Shown here: piece after piece, positions 11,366 through 21,740 of the stretch
Position numbering within the stretch: the first letter of the stretch is position 1
Layout: every line of letters begins with the position of its first letter
NCBI GenBank assembly: GCA_008933995.1
Contig: WARS01004340.1
Span: 116,001-180,000, forward strand
Direction: 5' to 3'
Source: Datnioides undecimradiatus
Lineage: Eukaryota > Chordata > Actinopteri > Lobotiformes > Datnioididae
Length of the DNA stretch: 64,000 nucleotides
Program-made: the position numbers and the translations under genes
Notes under the pieces: model-generated
The model's input: only the letters and a program-made list of their open reading frames with translations
What the model was told of the DNA's origin: nothing
The model's database searches: none

Positions 11366-11931
11366 ACACCAGGGGGCAGGGCTTATGAGCTGTACTGCAG
11401 CCAGACACCAAGTGCGTTGGCTGTAGCAGAGCCATGTCATCTGCAGATTCATCTTTCAGTCCATTCTGTTGGGCAGTTTCACATGCTCTCTCAGGCAGCA
11501 GAACATTCCCTAATCTTTCTTATTGTGCCACCTTCAGGACAACCTTTCCATCTGTAACTTCATTCCTGGTGAGAAGCTCTGAAAAGATAAAACATTAGGA
11601 AGTTTATTTTTAATAAAATCCATTCTACAGCACAAACACAGCAGTCAACAAAATGTCCTGAAAGTAATCAAACATGAAACTGGTTCAAGGTCCCCATCAG
11701 CATTTCACTTTTAATTAAAACATATTTTTTCAGTCCAACTCCCTCCACCCTATAGCCTCATGTTACTATGGGAGACCATTACACACCATTACACCATTTC
11801 ACCCCCAGCTGTTGGGATCAGGAAGCCACCAGCCAGCACACACACATCCTCAAACCCAGCATCCCTTCCTCAGCCACTGATCATGAATTCTCTTCCTCAC
11901 TGAACACATGATGTTGGTACTAACTCCCCTG
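11366..11931. other. Noncoding, nothing recognised
   Basis: This lies downstream of the B30.2 exon on the minus strand and may contain the former 3' UTR of the NLR gene. I see no motif or ORF worth calling. Confidence 0.5.
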
Positions 11932-12425
11932 CTACAGAGGACACAGAGACACTGAGGAACCAGACTTAACTAAATCCAAGGTACAGAGGTTCAGTGGAGG
12001 TGGTGCACATGGTGTGGAGGTGGATCAGTGAGTTAGAGGAGATTCTGTAGAAGGACAGAAAGCCAGCAGGACAGTCCACATACACTGCTACTCTGTTAGG
12101 GTCAGAGGTGGAGGTGGAGATGGAGGTTCCTGTGTTATTGTGCCAGACAGTGTAACGACCATTGGAGAAGGTGAGACTCCAGGACTGGTCGTTCCTCTGT
12201 AACTAACTGATATATAAACCAGTCCAGTCCACTTCACCTCCCAGTAACAGCAACCAGTCAGACCATCTGAGCACAGTGCTGAGGTGACACCTATCAAACC
12301 GGGGTTCGATGATCCGATATGACTAAACCTCCCTCGCCACACGCCATTGTCCTGTTGGAAAGTCCCAAACAGTTTGATCTTCCTGTTGACTGAGTTTTCT
12401 GTGTCCACTGTGAGGTCATGGGAAT
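11932..12425 (-). pseudogene. B30.2 (PRY-SPRY) exon of an NLR gene, frameshifted
   Basis: The minus strand has an acceptor (ctccatcag) at 12426, then SHDLTVDTENSVNRKIKLF (PRY part), SDGLTGCCYWEVKWTG and VYISVSYRG (SPRY core). A frameshift near 12180 moves the rest, SWSLTFSNGRYTVWHNN and RVAVYVDCPAGFLSFYR, into another frame. A second shift near 11960 puts the usual GSSVSLCPL end in a third frame. In fish NLR genes this domain is the C-terminal exon after the LRRs. Its order and strand fit the LRR and NACHT exons at 16.5 and 21-25 kb, so I infer one broken gene. A TRIM-type B30.2 gene is the alternative. Confidence 0.8.
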
Positions 12426-12954
12426 CTGATGGAGAGAAACACACAATCTGTAGCGTTGATCAGTCATCTGATCAGATATTACAGCCTGATGATGACATTG
12501 CAGACCAGGCGATGATGGCAACTGCTGAAGAAGTAAAGGTTACAGTTTCTCATGAATCTAGTGGAACACACTCATTATTCTCAGGCCAGGCGCCAACCAT
12601 CGGACTCCACCAGGCTGAAAGGAGGAGGTCAGGAGCAGCATTCAAACATGGAAGGCATCACAGTCACACACTGAGGTCAGTTATGAGCCCACATGTTCAC
12701 CTGCAGCACTCATTAATCAGCTGATATTCTGTTGCGTTTACGCCAGCTCATTATCTTCATTATTGGTGATGTATTTAATACTGGTACAAAGTATCAAGAA
12801 CAAAACCACGCTTCTCTCTACTGGTGCAATCACCTGCACACAGACACGCTCCTCCCTGTTCCTCTCTTGAATAGTTTACTTCACCATGGATGAGCAGCAG
12901 GTTTCAACTCCTAAATTTCATTCCACAATTGTGTTCTCCAAGATTCTCCAAGAC
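12426..12954. other. Probable NLR intron
   Basis: Sequence upstream (minus sense) of the B30.2 exon. No exon, transposon terminus or RNA gene was recognised. Confidence 0.45.
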
Positions 12955-13390
12955 ACACCAAGATTAGGAGATCCTGTCCCAAAGTGATTTAAAAGCTAGT
13001 CCATGATTTGTTAGCTCAAGGCTGACTACTGTAATTCCTTGTTGTCAGGCTGTCCGCCAGCTCTTCACTGCAGGCCTCCAACTCATCCAAAATGCTGCAG
13101 CGAGGGTTCTGACGGGAATTAGCAAGAGAGATCATATTTCCCCGGTTTTAGCTTCTCTTCATTGGTCCCTGTAAAGTCCAGAATAGATTTTAAAATTCTT
13201 CTCCTTACCTACAAGGCTCTTAATGGCCAAGCTCCTTTGTACATCAATGAGATGTTAATTCCTTATTACTCCAACAGATCACTTCGCTCCCAGAGTGCAG
13301 GTTTGCTTGTGGTTCCCAGAATTTCCAGAAGTAGAATGGGAGGCCGAGGTCTTTAGCTTTTTAGCTCTGGGCTTCGATCAGAGCTCCCCT
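12955..13390 (+). mobile_element. L2-type LINE fragment (copy C)
   Basis: The plus strand shows the L2 C-terminal coding block: DYCNSLLSG, AAARVLTGI, then PVKSRIDFKILLLTYKALNG and NRSLRSQSAGLLVVPRISRS. Both ends are cut; the right end meets the Gypsy element. The 3' tail is absent. Confidence 0.8.
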
Positions 13391-15228
13391 GAGAGTACAG
13401 ATGGACCCGGCTAAAATTAGCGCTGTGGCTGAGTGGCCCACACCTGATAGCCGCAAAAAGGTTCAGCAGTTCCTCGGGTTTGCTAACTTTTATAGGCGTG
13501 TCTATCAGAGGTTTCAGCGCCGATAGCCGCCTCAGCCCATGCTCTACTCTCTCCTCAGGTGCGGTTCCATTGGTTCCTGAGGCGAGACAGCCTTCAGACT
13601 GTCACTGCCCGCTCACCTCAGCCCCCATCCTCACCACATGCCAGATCCTCAGCGGGCAGTTTGTGGTCGAGGTGACACTTCCAACGAGGGAATCGGGGCG
13701 GTCCTCTCACAGCGATTGGAGTTGGATGGGAAGATGCACCCCTGCGCCTTTTTGTCATGGCGGCTGTCCAAGGCTGAGCGTAATTACGACGTCGGCAACC
13801 GGGAACTGCTGGCGGTCAAAGTGGCCTTGGAGGAGTGGGAGACACTGGCTAGAGGGGGCTAATCTCACCCATTCAGTAGTCTGGACTGACCACAAAACCT
13901 GGAATACATTAGAAAGGCCAAGAGGCTCAATTCTCGCCAGGCCAGGTGGGCTCTGTTCTTTAACCGGTTTTCTTTCTCGCTTTACTACAGGCCGGGGTCC
14001 AGGAACCTAAAGCCAGATGCCCTGTCTCGTCTCTACGATCCCGAGCCTGTTGCCATGAACCAGAGCCTATCCTTCCGCTAACCTGTGTGGTAGGAGCGGT
14101 GACTTAGCAGACAGAAACTGAGATTAAGCAGACAAATGGTGAGGCTCCGCCACCTAGTGGGTGCCCGAGAATCGATTGTTTGTCCCTGCTGAATTACACC
14201 CGGAGATGATTCACTGGGCCCACACCTCACTGCTTCCCTGCCATCCGGGGGTGCGGAGAACAATGTCTTCACATTCTCGGAGGTTCTGGTGGCCATCCAT
14301 GGAGCCGGAGGTCCAGGAGTACGTGGAGGCGTGCTCGGAACAAGGCGTCCTCCGGGTCCCACATGGGTCTTTTACAGCCACTCCCCTTATTCCCTCCAGA
14401 CCGTGGGGCCGACATCTCAATGGACTTTGTTACTGGCCTCGTTTCCTGGGTTGCAACACCACTTGTACTTGTGGTGGATAGATTTTCTAAAATGGCTAGA
14501 TTCATCGCTCTGCCCAAACTGCCATCTGCTAAAGAAACGACAGAAATCATGATAAACCACGTTTTTAAGATTCATGGATTTCTAGGACATCGCGTTTCGA
14601 CCGGGGCCCCAGTTCGCGGTCCCAGTTCTGAGGGAGTTTTGTCGGCTTATTGGCGCCCAGGCCAGTCTGACCTCTGGTTATCACCCGGAGGCTAACGGCC
14701 AGACCGAGCGCCTAAACCAACAACTGGAAACCGGCCTCCGGTGCCTGGTTTTAAAGAGGCGGCCTGCTCCCACCTACCAGCCAGGTCAGAGAGTGTGGCT
14801 CTCGGCTAAGGATCTCAACCTCTGAGTCCCCTCCAAGAAGCTGGCACTGTGGTTCGTGGGTCCGTTCCCTATCACCAAGATCATCGGTCCCGCAGCTGTT
14901 CGTCTTTGCCTGCCTCGATCCCTCCGTGTCCATCCGACATTCCATGTGAGCCAGATCAAGCCCACCAAAGAAAGCCCAATGGTCCCAGCTGTCAAGCCAC
15001 CGCCACCCCCTGAAGTGATGGATGGTGGTCCCGCTTACCGAGTTAAACAGCTGCTGGCAGTTCGCAACCGGGGCAAACAATACTTAGTAGACTGGGAGGG
15101 GTACGGGACCGAGGAGAGACAATGGGTGTCATCACGTTTTATCTTAGACCCAAGTCTCATAGAAGATTTCCATAGAGACCATCCTGAACAGCCTGGGCCG
15201 TCAGGAGTCGGCCCTAGAGGGGGTGTAC
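13391..15228 (+). pseudogene. Gypsy pol remnant: RT end, RNase H, integrase, chromodomain
   Basis: Blocks in order: [15 protein letters not shown] and [13 protein letters not shown] (end of reverse transcriptase and connection); [11 protein letters not shown] and [19 protein letters not shown] (RNase H); [22 protein letters not shown] and CHPGVRRT (integrase zinc-binding); ISMDFVTGL and VLVVDRFSKMARFIALP (integrase core); [32 protein letters not shown]; then [12 protein letters not shown] and a chromodomain with [16 protein letters not shown]. Frameshifts separate most blocks. The region between TGLRCL and RPAPTY is shorter than in related elements, implying a deletion of several dozen codons. 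Confidence 0.9.
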
Positions 15229-15989
15229 TGTCACACCGCGGTGAGGTTTGTCTCGTCTTGGTTTTGGTCTTGTCATTTCCTGTTTTATTTTGAAAAGAAA
15301 CTCTCCTCTCGTTTCAGGTCACTTGCCCTTCCTCATGTGCCACTCATTCATTTGTCTTCCTGATTCTGATTGTGTCCACCTGTGCCTCATTACCTCTGGG
15401 CGTGTTAAATAGTCTGCGTCTCCCTTTGTCCCATGCCAGTGTTTCGTTTGTCGATCACCTCAGCCCGTTCTCATAGTTCATGCCACAGCTAAGAATTGCC
15501 TCGCGTTTACGCAATTGTGTTTTCAAGCCTCTTTAAAGAGTGATTTTTGGTTCGTAAATTTCATAGATCAGAGTTTGATTTCTAGATAGATTAGGATTAG
15601 AATCGTTTACTTTTTTCCCTCCTTAGGTGAGTGGTTTTGTTTTCAAATTTCGATAATCGTAGAGAAGTTAATTTTTGTTCTTTGTTAGTGTCAGGGTTTC
15701 ATCCTCCAGTCGGAGCGCTTGCTGGATCTTTCAATTTAAGCTAGAGTATTTATTCCTCCATTTGGAGTGATTTTTTTTTTGTTCGTTTGTTTCATAGCTT
15801 TAATCCCTTTACTATAGATATAGTAGTCATAGATAGCCACGCAGCTTCCCCTAGGGAAGCCTCTTATAGAATAATTTTCATAGCCCTGCTTAATTTGTCA
15901 CTCTGTCAAGAGAAATTGAGTTTCTGTCAATAAATTCAGTTTTGGCTGTCACCTGTCTCTGCTCCTGAGTCCTGTTTTGAGTCCTGACA
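15229..15989 (+). repeat. 3' LTR of the chromodomain Gypsy element
   Basis: The LTR runs from TGTCACACC to GTCCTGACA (761 bases). It is preceded by the purine-rich stretch ctagagggggtgtac, a good polypurine tract. AATAAA occurs near 15930. It shares the cctgttttattttgaaaag block with the LTR at 6802-7261, which suggests related families. No target duplication can be verified because the 5' side is lost. Confidence 0.85.
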
Positions 15990-16446
15990 TGTCCAACCTG
16001 AGTTTCTACAATGCCCAGGACTCATCATCACCTCATCCACCACCATCATGACACATGAACCTCTCTGACATTTCAATCCCTCCAAAGACAATCTGGGATC
16101 CAAATCACAAAAAAAACAAATCAGTGTCCTCTCCCCCATTTCCTCTTCTGTTTACACTGCCAATAAAACTAGTGATGCTTCTCCATGAGACCATAAAACC
16201 AAGCAAAGCTGCTGTGAGCCTCTGGTTCCACCACCTCCAAATAAGTCTAAGCCAGGCATTTCTCTGGACCCCTCCAGGACTCTTCATGCATTGTGGCGAT
16301 GCAGAACATGAAATCCTAGACCACATAGCAACGATGCATGATAGAGTCAACAGTTTGGTTGGGGACTCTCGTGACTGAGCCGTCAATGCCAGGTCCATCT
16401 TCTCCATCAGACTTATTGTCTGTGCAGGCAGCAGACCTCTCCATAC
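15990..16446. other. Intron-like sequence, nothing recognised
   Basis: Follows the LRR exon in minus sense. The minus strand is open for a stretch, but the peptide has no family features I recognise. Confidence 0.4.
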
Positions 16447-16613
16447 CTGAGAATATCCAGTCCGCAGTGTGGATCCTCCAGTCCAGCAGACAGCAGATTC
16501 ACTGCTGAGTCTCCTGGATGGTTGTAGCTCAGGTCCAGCTCTCAGATGGGTTGGGTTGGACCTCAGAGCAGAGACCAGAGAACCACAGCTCTGTGATGAG
16601 ACAACTGGACAAC
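16447..16613 (-). pseudogene. LRR exon of an NLR gene, frameshifted
   Basis: The minus strand has an acceptor (gtgtctgcag) at 16614 and a donor (gtatgg) at 16446, framing 167 bases. It starts CPVVSSQSCGSLVSALRSN, as fish NLR ribonuclease-inhibitor-type LRR exons do. The second half, which would read LDLSYN and SAGLEDPHCGLDILR, is shifted out of frame near 16545. Such exons are normally about 174 bases, so this one is out of phase. Confidence 0.75.
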
Positions 16614-17469
16614 CTGCAGACACACAAAACAACACACACATACTGAGGGAAGTGAGATGGCTGGAGGTTCCCTGTCGTACTGCACTACCACTGGTACTGT
16701 TGGGTTCAGTCTATCACATCATACATTGTTAGCGAAGCAATCCCTGTTTCTTCAACCATTCTTCTGAACCCAAAGAGCGCACTGAAGGTGCTACTAAAAT
16801 CAGCTTTCGATTTATGGGTTGTGTCTGCACGGTTGTTGCTGACGCCTATGATATGGCAGGTGTTGCCTTGTTAAGATAACCTGAGATGAACCATCCATTT
16901 GAATTTAGTCCATGTATTTGAACTGACTGATAGTCTAAAGTGCATTTTTTTTCCCCAAAAGTCCCATTTCGTGTCTGCACTTATTTTAGTTTCCTGCCCC
17001 TCTTTGAGCTGTCGAATATTATTCAAATTCATGATCAAAAAACTTTAGCTACACACTTTAGCTATGACAAATAACATTTAACTGAATGCCCTGTTTGTAA
17101 TTATCAAAACTCATTGGATTGGAGGGCTCTGGAGACATCATCCCATTCTTTATTTGCGTTGTGTTTATATTCTTATTCATAAAGCAAGACTGAAAAGAGC
17201 AGGATATCTTTCCTGCCAACTGCCATTAGACTCCATAACACACAGCAATAATAATTAAACAGAGGGAGGGACACATGCACTTTATATGCTAACATTGCAC
17301 AATATTCATGATCTTGCACTGATTGCTTTTGTAAATATGTTACATTTGTATTTATTTATTTCCCCTTTGCCATTAAAAAAAACAACAAAAAACAAAAAAT
17401 GCAGATTCAGTTACCATTTCTTTTCTATTTATAATTTCCTTTTAATAAAAATGATCTTTTCTCTTTAAA
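16614..17469. other. AT-rich noncoding stretch
   Basis: Probable NLR intron. It becomes AT-rich towards the LINE-like tail at 17.5 kb. No gene was seen. Confidence 0.4.
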
Positions 17470-17565
17470 GTTATTTTGTAATTGTATTATTTTCTGCCTG
17501 TGGCTGCTGTAATACCATAATTTCCTGCACTGGATTAATAAAGTACTGTTCTATTCTAAAGGTCT
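17470..17565 (+). mobile_element. LINE 3' tail fragment
   Basis: The sequence ctgcactggattaataaagtactgttctattcta resembles the 3' end of fish CR1/Rex1-type LINEs, which finish with an ATTCT-type repeat. Too little remains to assign a family. Confidence 0.4.
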
Positions 17566-17640
17566 GTTTTAGACGTTCCTTTCTCAACTGTTCCAGTGAT
17601 TTAAGGCTTTCTTCCTGATGGCATTGGTGAATTAATTATG

Positions 17641-18044
17641 ACTGTAGCCCATCCCACCCCAGCAGCACCATACTGAAGTTCACAGATGATACAACGTTAG
17701 TGGTCTGGTCTCAGGGAAGACGAGTCTGCCACAGAGATGAGATCCGAAATCTGAGTCAGCATGGTGTTCAGACAACAACCTGTTCCTTTGAACACCATAA
17801 AAACAAAAGAGATCCTCTCGACTTCAGAAAAAATAGAGCAGACCCGCCCCTCTCCATATCAACGGCGACTGCATGGAGAGGGTCTACACCTTCCGTTTCC
17901 TGGGCACCGTGATCTCTGCTGACCTCTCTTGGACTGCAAACACATCTGCGGTCACTAAGAAGGCACGGCAGCGACTACATTTCCTGAGGGTGCTCAGGAG
18001 AAACAACATGGGAGAGAAGCTGCTAGTGACCTTTCTACCGCTCA
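17641..18044 (+). mobile_element. CR1/Rex1-like LINE fragment
   Basis: The plus strand gives LKFTDDTTLVVWSQG, matching the catalytic aspartate pair block of CR1/Rex1-type reverse transcriptases, then VYTFRFLGTVISADLSWTAN and KKARQRLHFLRVLRRNNMG. Frameshifts break it. The clade assignment is from memory of motif shape and is tentative. Confidence 0.6.
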
Positions 18045-18282
18045 ATTCTAACTAATTGCTTGATGAGTATAGCGCCTAATTCACAACAAAAGTCATCTCA
18101 GGGCACTTTACAAACAGAGCAGGTCTAGACCACACTTCCACATTAGCTAATTATTACACCCAACAGTTCCACCATGAGCAAGCACTTGGCAACAGTGGCA
18201 AGGAAAAACTTCCTTTTAACAGGCAGAAACCTTGGGCAGATCCTGGCTCTAGGTTGACGGCCATCTGCCTTGACCGGTTGGG

Positions 18283-18314
<32 letters not shown>

Positions 18315-19036
18315 CTGGAGGGAGGAGGGAGAGAGAAAATACATCTTGTCGAAGACAGACAGAGATACGGGAGTACATAACTGTAGACGACAACTGGCGG
18401 AATGGTAGGACAACAGAATAATGACAACAAAAGGCAGCAGAGGACACGGGGCAGATTGGTGGAGCCAAAGATCAGATGTTCAGCTCTGGAGCCACAGGTA
18501 TCTGTAGAGAGGTACAGAGAGAGAGACCAGAGAGAAACAAGCACAGCACTAGGGGAGAGAGGACACAGAGTTAATGGTTAATCTGTGATGGTTAAAATGA
18601 GTTTGCGGAGAGAGAGGGAAGAGGAGGAGTGTGGAGACGATCATGGGATGTCCCCCAGTAGCCTCGGCCTACAGCAGCATAACTAAGGGATGGCATGGAG
18701 GGGTAGTTTAGACCATGGGTGTAGTTCACATGGTAACTAGAGCTAGCTGTAAGCTTTGTCGGACAAGAAGGTTTTAAGCTTTACTTTAAAAGTAGAGAGG
18801 GTGTCTGCCTCTTGGACCCAGACTGGCAGCTGGTTCCACAGGAGAGGAGCCTGATAGCTAAAGGCTCGGCCTCCCATTCTTCTCTTGGAGATTCTGGGAA
18901 CCACAAGCAAACCTGCACTCTGGGAGCAAAGTGATCTGTTGGGGTAATAGGGACTTAGCATCTCATTTAAGTACAATGGAGCTTGGCCATTAAGGGCCTT
19001 GTAGGTAAGGAGAAGGACTTTAAAATCTATTCTGTA
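18045..19036 (-). mobile_element. L2-type LINE, 3' fragment (copy E)
   Basis: The plus strand shows tagcgcctaattcacaac, the GA run (18289-18313) and the reverse of the C-terminal ORF. Minus-strand 18976-18743 reads YLNEMLSPYYPNRSLCSQSA and APLLWNQLPVWVQEADTLST. It is 5'-truncated at about 19036, where the env-like ORF region begins. Confidence 0.85.
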
Positions 19037-19040
19037 TCTA

Positions 19041-19352
19041 TTGAGGCAGATAAGAGATGCATTTGGTCCGTCAGAAGGAGCTGGTTGGTCTGCAAATGAT
19101 TGGTTGCAAGAGAAATTAAGACCAGTAGGAGCAGTATTGGTTCAAGTTTTGGTAGCAGTTCTTTTATTGTTATGTGTGATGTTTTGTTTCTGTACATTGC
19201 TGTTGACCTTTGCGAAGGCTATGATATTGAGATGGGTTGGTGTAGTGATGCCAGGTGAGCAAGTTCAGATGCCATTATTGCAGAGGTCTGACTCAGATGA
19301 TGATGAAGAGGTGATAATTGGAGCTGAACTGGTAGAGAAATATCCATTTTAA
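19041..19352 (+). pseudogene. Possible retroviral envelope C-terminus (endogenous relic)
   Basis: An uninterrupted 103-codon frame with a short polar start, one strongly hydrophobic span of about 35 residues (roughly residues 28-65) and an acidic, serine-rich C-terminal tail. That is the plan of the membrane anchor and cytoplasmic tail of a retroviral transmembrane subunit. About 730 bases downstream there is a purine tract and an LTR-like segment, which supports the reading. No ectodomain, fusion peptide or pol is present in the window, so only the 3' end would remain. An unrelated single-pass membrane protein fragment cannot be excluded. Confidence 0.4.
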
Positions 19353-20081
19353 ACATATCTAATACACTTATAGTCTCTACATTTATTTATTATTTATTTA
19401 GTCACCTAGTGGGAATACTGTAGTATTGTGTGATTAAAAGCTGGGAATAGACAATGTAATTTATACTACACATGGAATTTACTAATACAGAGTGGTAATT
19501 TGCATTTGATGATTTAAATTGCATATGTTGTTTCGACAAAAGATACTGGTTGGTGTTTTCTTTTTCCCTTAGAACGACATTGGGGGAGGACCGCTATGAG
19601 GGCGGTTGATGATTTAAGGATCCCGAGATGTTGAAGGGATTCAGAAAATCAAACAAGGACAATAAAAATAGATGAAGGACTCTGAACAAGGACACTGTGA
19701 AGATGTTCAGATTAAAACATACCATCACCACTACGCTGGGAATCGACGCTGCGGAGGAGCCGCCGATTTTGATTTTATTTCCTAAGGTTTCCATATGTAT
19801 TTGCTTAAGTTATATCCTTATACAGATCGTTTAAAATTCCTCCTTTTAATTGGGCTGGAGTACTATGTGTGGTTGCCTTGGGCAGAAGGACCGTGATAGA
19901 GTTTTCCTGTCTAGATTGTTTGAGGGACACTTCAGGAAAGATAGCTGTCTGACAGGTTTTTCACTTTCACACTCCATAAAGTTGCTGTATTGCTAAGATT
20001 ATGTTGTTGGAGGAATTGTTGACATGTAAGTTTTATTCTTTTGTTTTTCAAGACTCTGTGTGAGCCTCGAAGGAGGGAATA
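19353..20081 (+). other. Noncoding, between env-like ORF and LTR-like segment
   Basis: AT-rich sequence without a convincing ORF. It ends in the purine tract aaggagggaata (20070-20081), placed where a polypurine tract should lie before a 3' LTR. Confidence 0.4.
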
Positions 20082-20530
20082 TGTAGTGTCTGGACTGATT
20101 AATACATATACATATAAAGAATGTCTTTATAGGGCACTATAGAGAGCATGAGGTATCCTGTAAGTTCATGCATACCTTAGAAGTGTTTTGCTTCATTTAT
20201 AATTTTCAGCTGGTGGTTTTCACTTCTAAAGATATCTGGTGCCCGTGAGATGGTCAGAGTAAGGGGCCCAGGGTCAAAAGTTAATGTCTAACAGCGAGGT
20301 GCCCCTTGCTATCCATCTCTCTTATTTTTCGTAGGGTTTTCTGTCATATACAAAGCTTCATGCTTAAGTATTGCCAGATGTGGTACCTTAGCTTTTCTCT
20401 GGCCCCCAGAGGTTCTCCAGGTTTCCATGGAACCTGTTTTTGATGCTGTACTTTCTGTAATAAACTTTTTATATACAAGTAAGACAGTGAAGTCTTCCTT
20501 CAAACATCTTCAACTGCGTCGCCATTTATT
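20082..20530 (+). repeat. LTR-like segment
   Basis: Begins TGTAGTGTCTGG directly after a polypurine-like tract and carries AATAAA at 20459-20464 with about 60-70 bases after it. The right end is uncertain and no target duplication could be checked. It reads as the 3' LTR of the env-like relic. Confidence 0.45.
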
Positions 20531-20689
20531 TAATGACAGTATTCATTTCTGTATTCCATTTTTCTTATGTTTTTTATTTATTATCATTATGTTTGCCATG
20601 CAAACGTCTCCCTTCTCACATCTTATAAATTTATATCTTTATATATCTTTATATTTTCTAAAACCTGCATTATGCAGTGTAAACCTCAC

Positions 20690-20837
20690 TTCCGGTGGAG
20701 GTTCACATCGATCACAACTTCCTTTCATGTATTACAACAACCAACATCTAAAGTGTTGGGCACATGAACACAACCCGGGCATGAAGCAAAAGAAAGGATC
20801 TGTCAGTGTTGTGGCTGATGCCCTTTCCACACTGTAG
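20690..20837 (+). pseudogene. RNase H C-terminal fragment of an LTR retroelement
   Basis: The frame ends KGSVSVVADALSTL, a close match to the KGSxNxVADALSR motif at the RNase H/integrase junction of Gypsy-type pol. The upstream 40 residues do not add support, and nothing recognisable follows. Confidence 0.45.
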
Positions 20838-21465
20838 TCGATTGCTAAATGTTGAGATTCACAAACGTTGCATATTTGGTTTTTATGTATGTGGCCTCAG
20901 CGTCCTGTTCCTCTCATGCTGCCAGGTCCAGAAACAGGTTGTCTTTATGTAGTCTTTGGGTACGTACAACAGAGCTGCAGACCTGTTCTCACTAGGCCTT
21001 TTGGCCATGTTTGCTGCCTGTGTTCAATCATTAATCAAGGGATTACCTTTACCTGCTCTTCACATGTGACTATGAACTCCTTACCAGAAAGCCCTGTAGA
21101 CTGGACCTGCCATATTGTTTTATTCAGTGACTTTTGCTGTTTTGTTTTGTTTGTCAGTTGGCCAAGGCTCTTCTTCTGACACATGAAGGATTTTGAGATT
21201 GAAGACTTTGACTCCTCCCCTCTCCTTTAAGATGAACATGGGGTCATGACAGTTGGTTAATTGGCATTTTTATATTGCTTTTATATATGAGTCATTTCAT
21301 AGACACTGATAAAAAACTGTTCAATGCTGATTTTTGAATGACTGTCTATTAAACACTGAGAAATCCTCTCAGCAGCAACCAACCAACCAAAGACCTTACT
21401 CAGGCAATTTATCCATCTATATAACAGGTAATTGTGAGCTGTTGAACAGGTCAATGAATCTTAAC
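20838..21465. other. Noncoding, probable NLR intron
   Basis: No recognisable exon or repeat terminus. Confidence 0.4.
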
Positions 21466-21632
21466 CTGAGCATTTCCAATTGACAGTGTGGACTCTCCAA
21501 TCCAGCAGACAGCTGCTTCAGTCCTGAATCCTGCAGGTCGTTGGTACACAGGTCCAGGTGTCTCAGACTAGAGGACTGTGAACTGAAGGCAGAAATTCAC
21601 AGCTTCTCTCTGAGAGGTTACAGCCACTCAGC
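21466..21632 (-). pseudogene. LRR exon of the NLR gene, frameshifted
   Basis: The minus-strand acceptor (ttgctttgcag) at 21633 and donor (gttaag) at 21465 enclose 167 bases. It starts [11 protein letters not shown], the classical fish NLR LRR opening. A short loss then shifts the frame, so HLDLC and [15 protein letters not shown] fall in other frames. It lies 109 bases downstream of the NACHT exon donor, as expected for the next exon. Confidence 0.8.
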
Positions 21633-21740
21633 CTGCAAAGCAAATCATCAGAAGAAAAAGAGAAAATGTTTTTCCATTTGAACCAATAACAGCACACAAC
21701 TGAACGAATTCTGAAAAGACCAAACTGACTTCACACTTAC

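Larger units (their letters stand above)
13391..15989 (+). mobile_element. Chromodomain Gypsy (Metaviridae-type) retrotransposon, 5'-truncated
   Basis: A plus-strand element running from the end of reverse transcriptase through RNase H, integrase and chromodomain to a polypurine tract and a 3' LTR. Everything upstream (5' LTR, gag, protease, most of reverse transcriptase) is missing. It sits in what would be the intron between an LRR exon and the B30.2 exon of the NLR gene. Confidence 0.9.
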
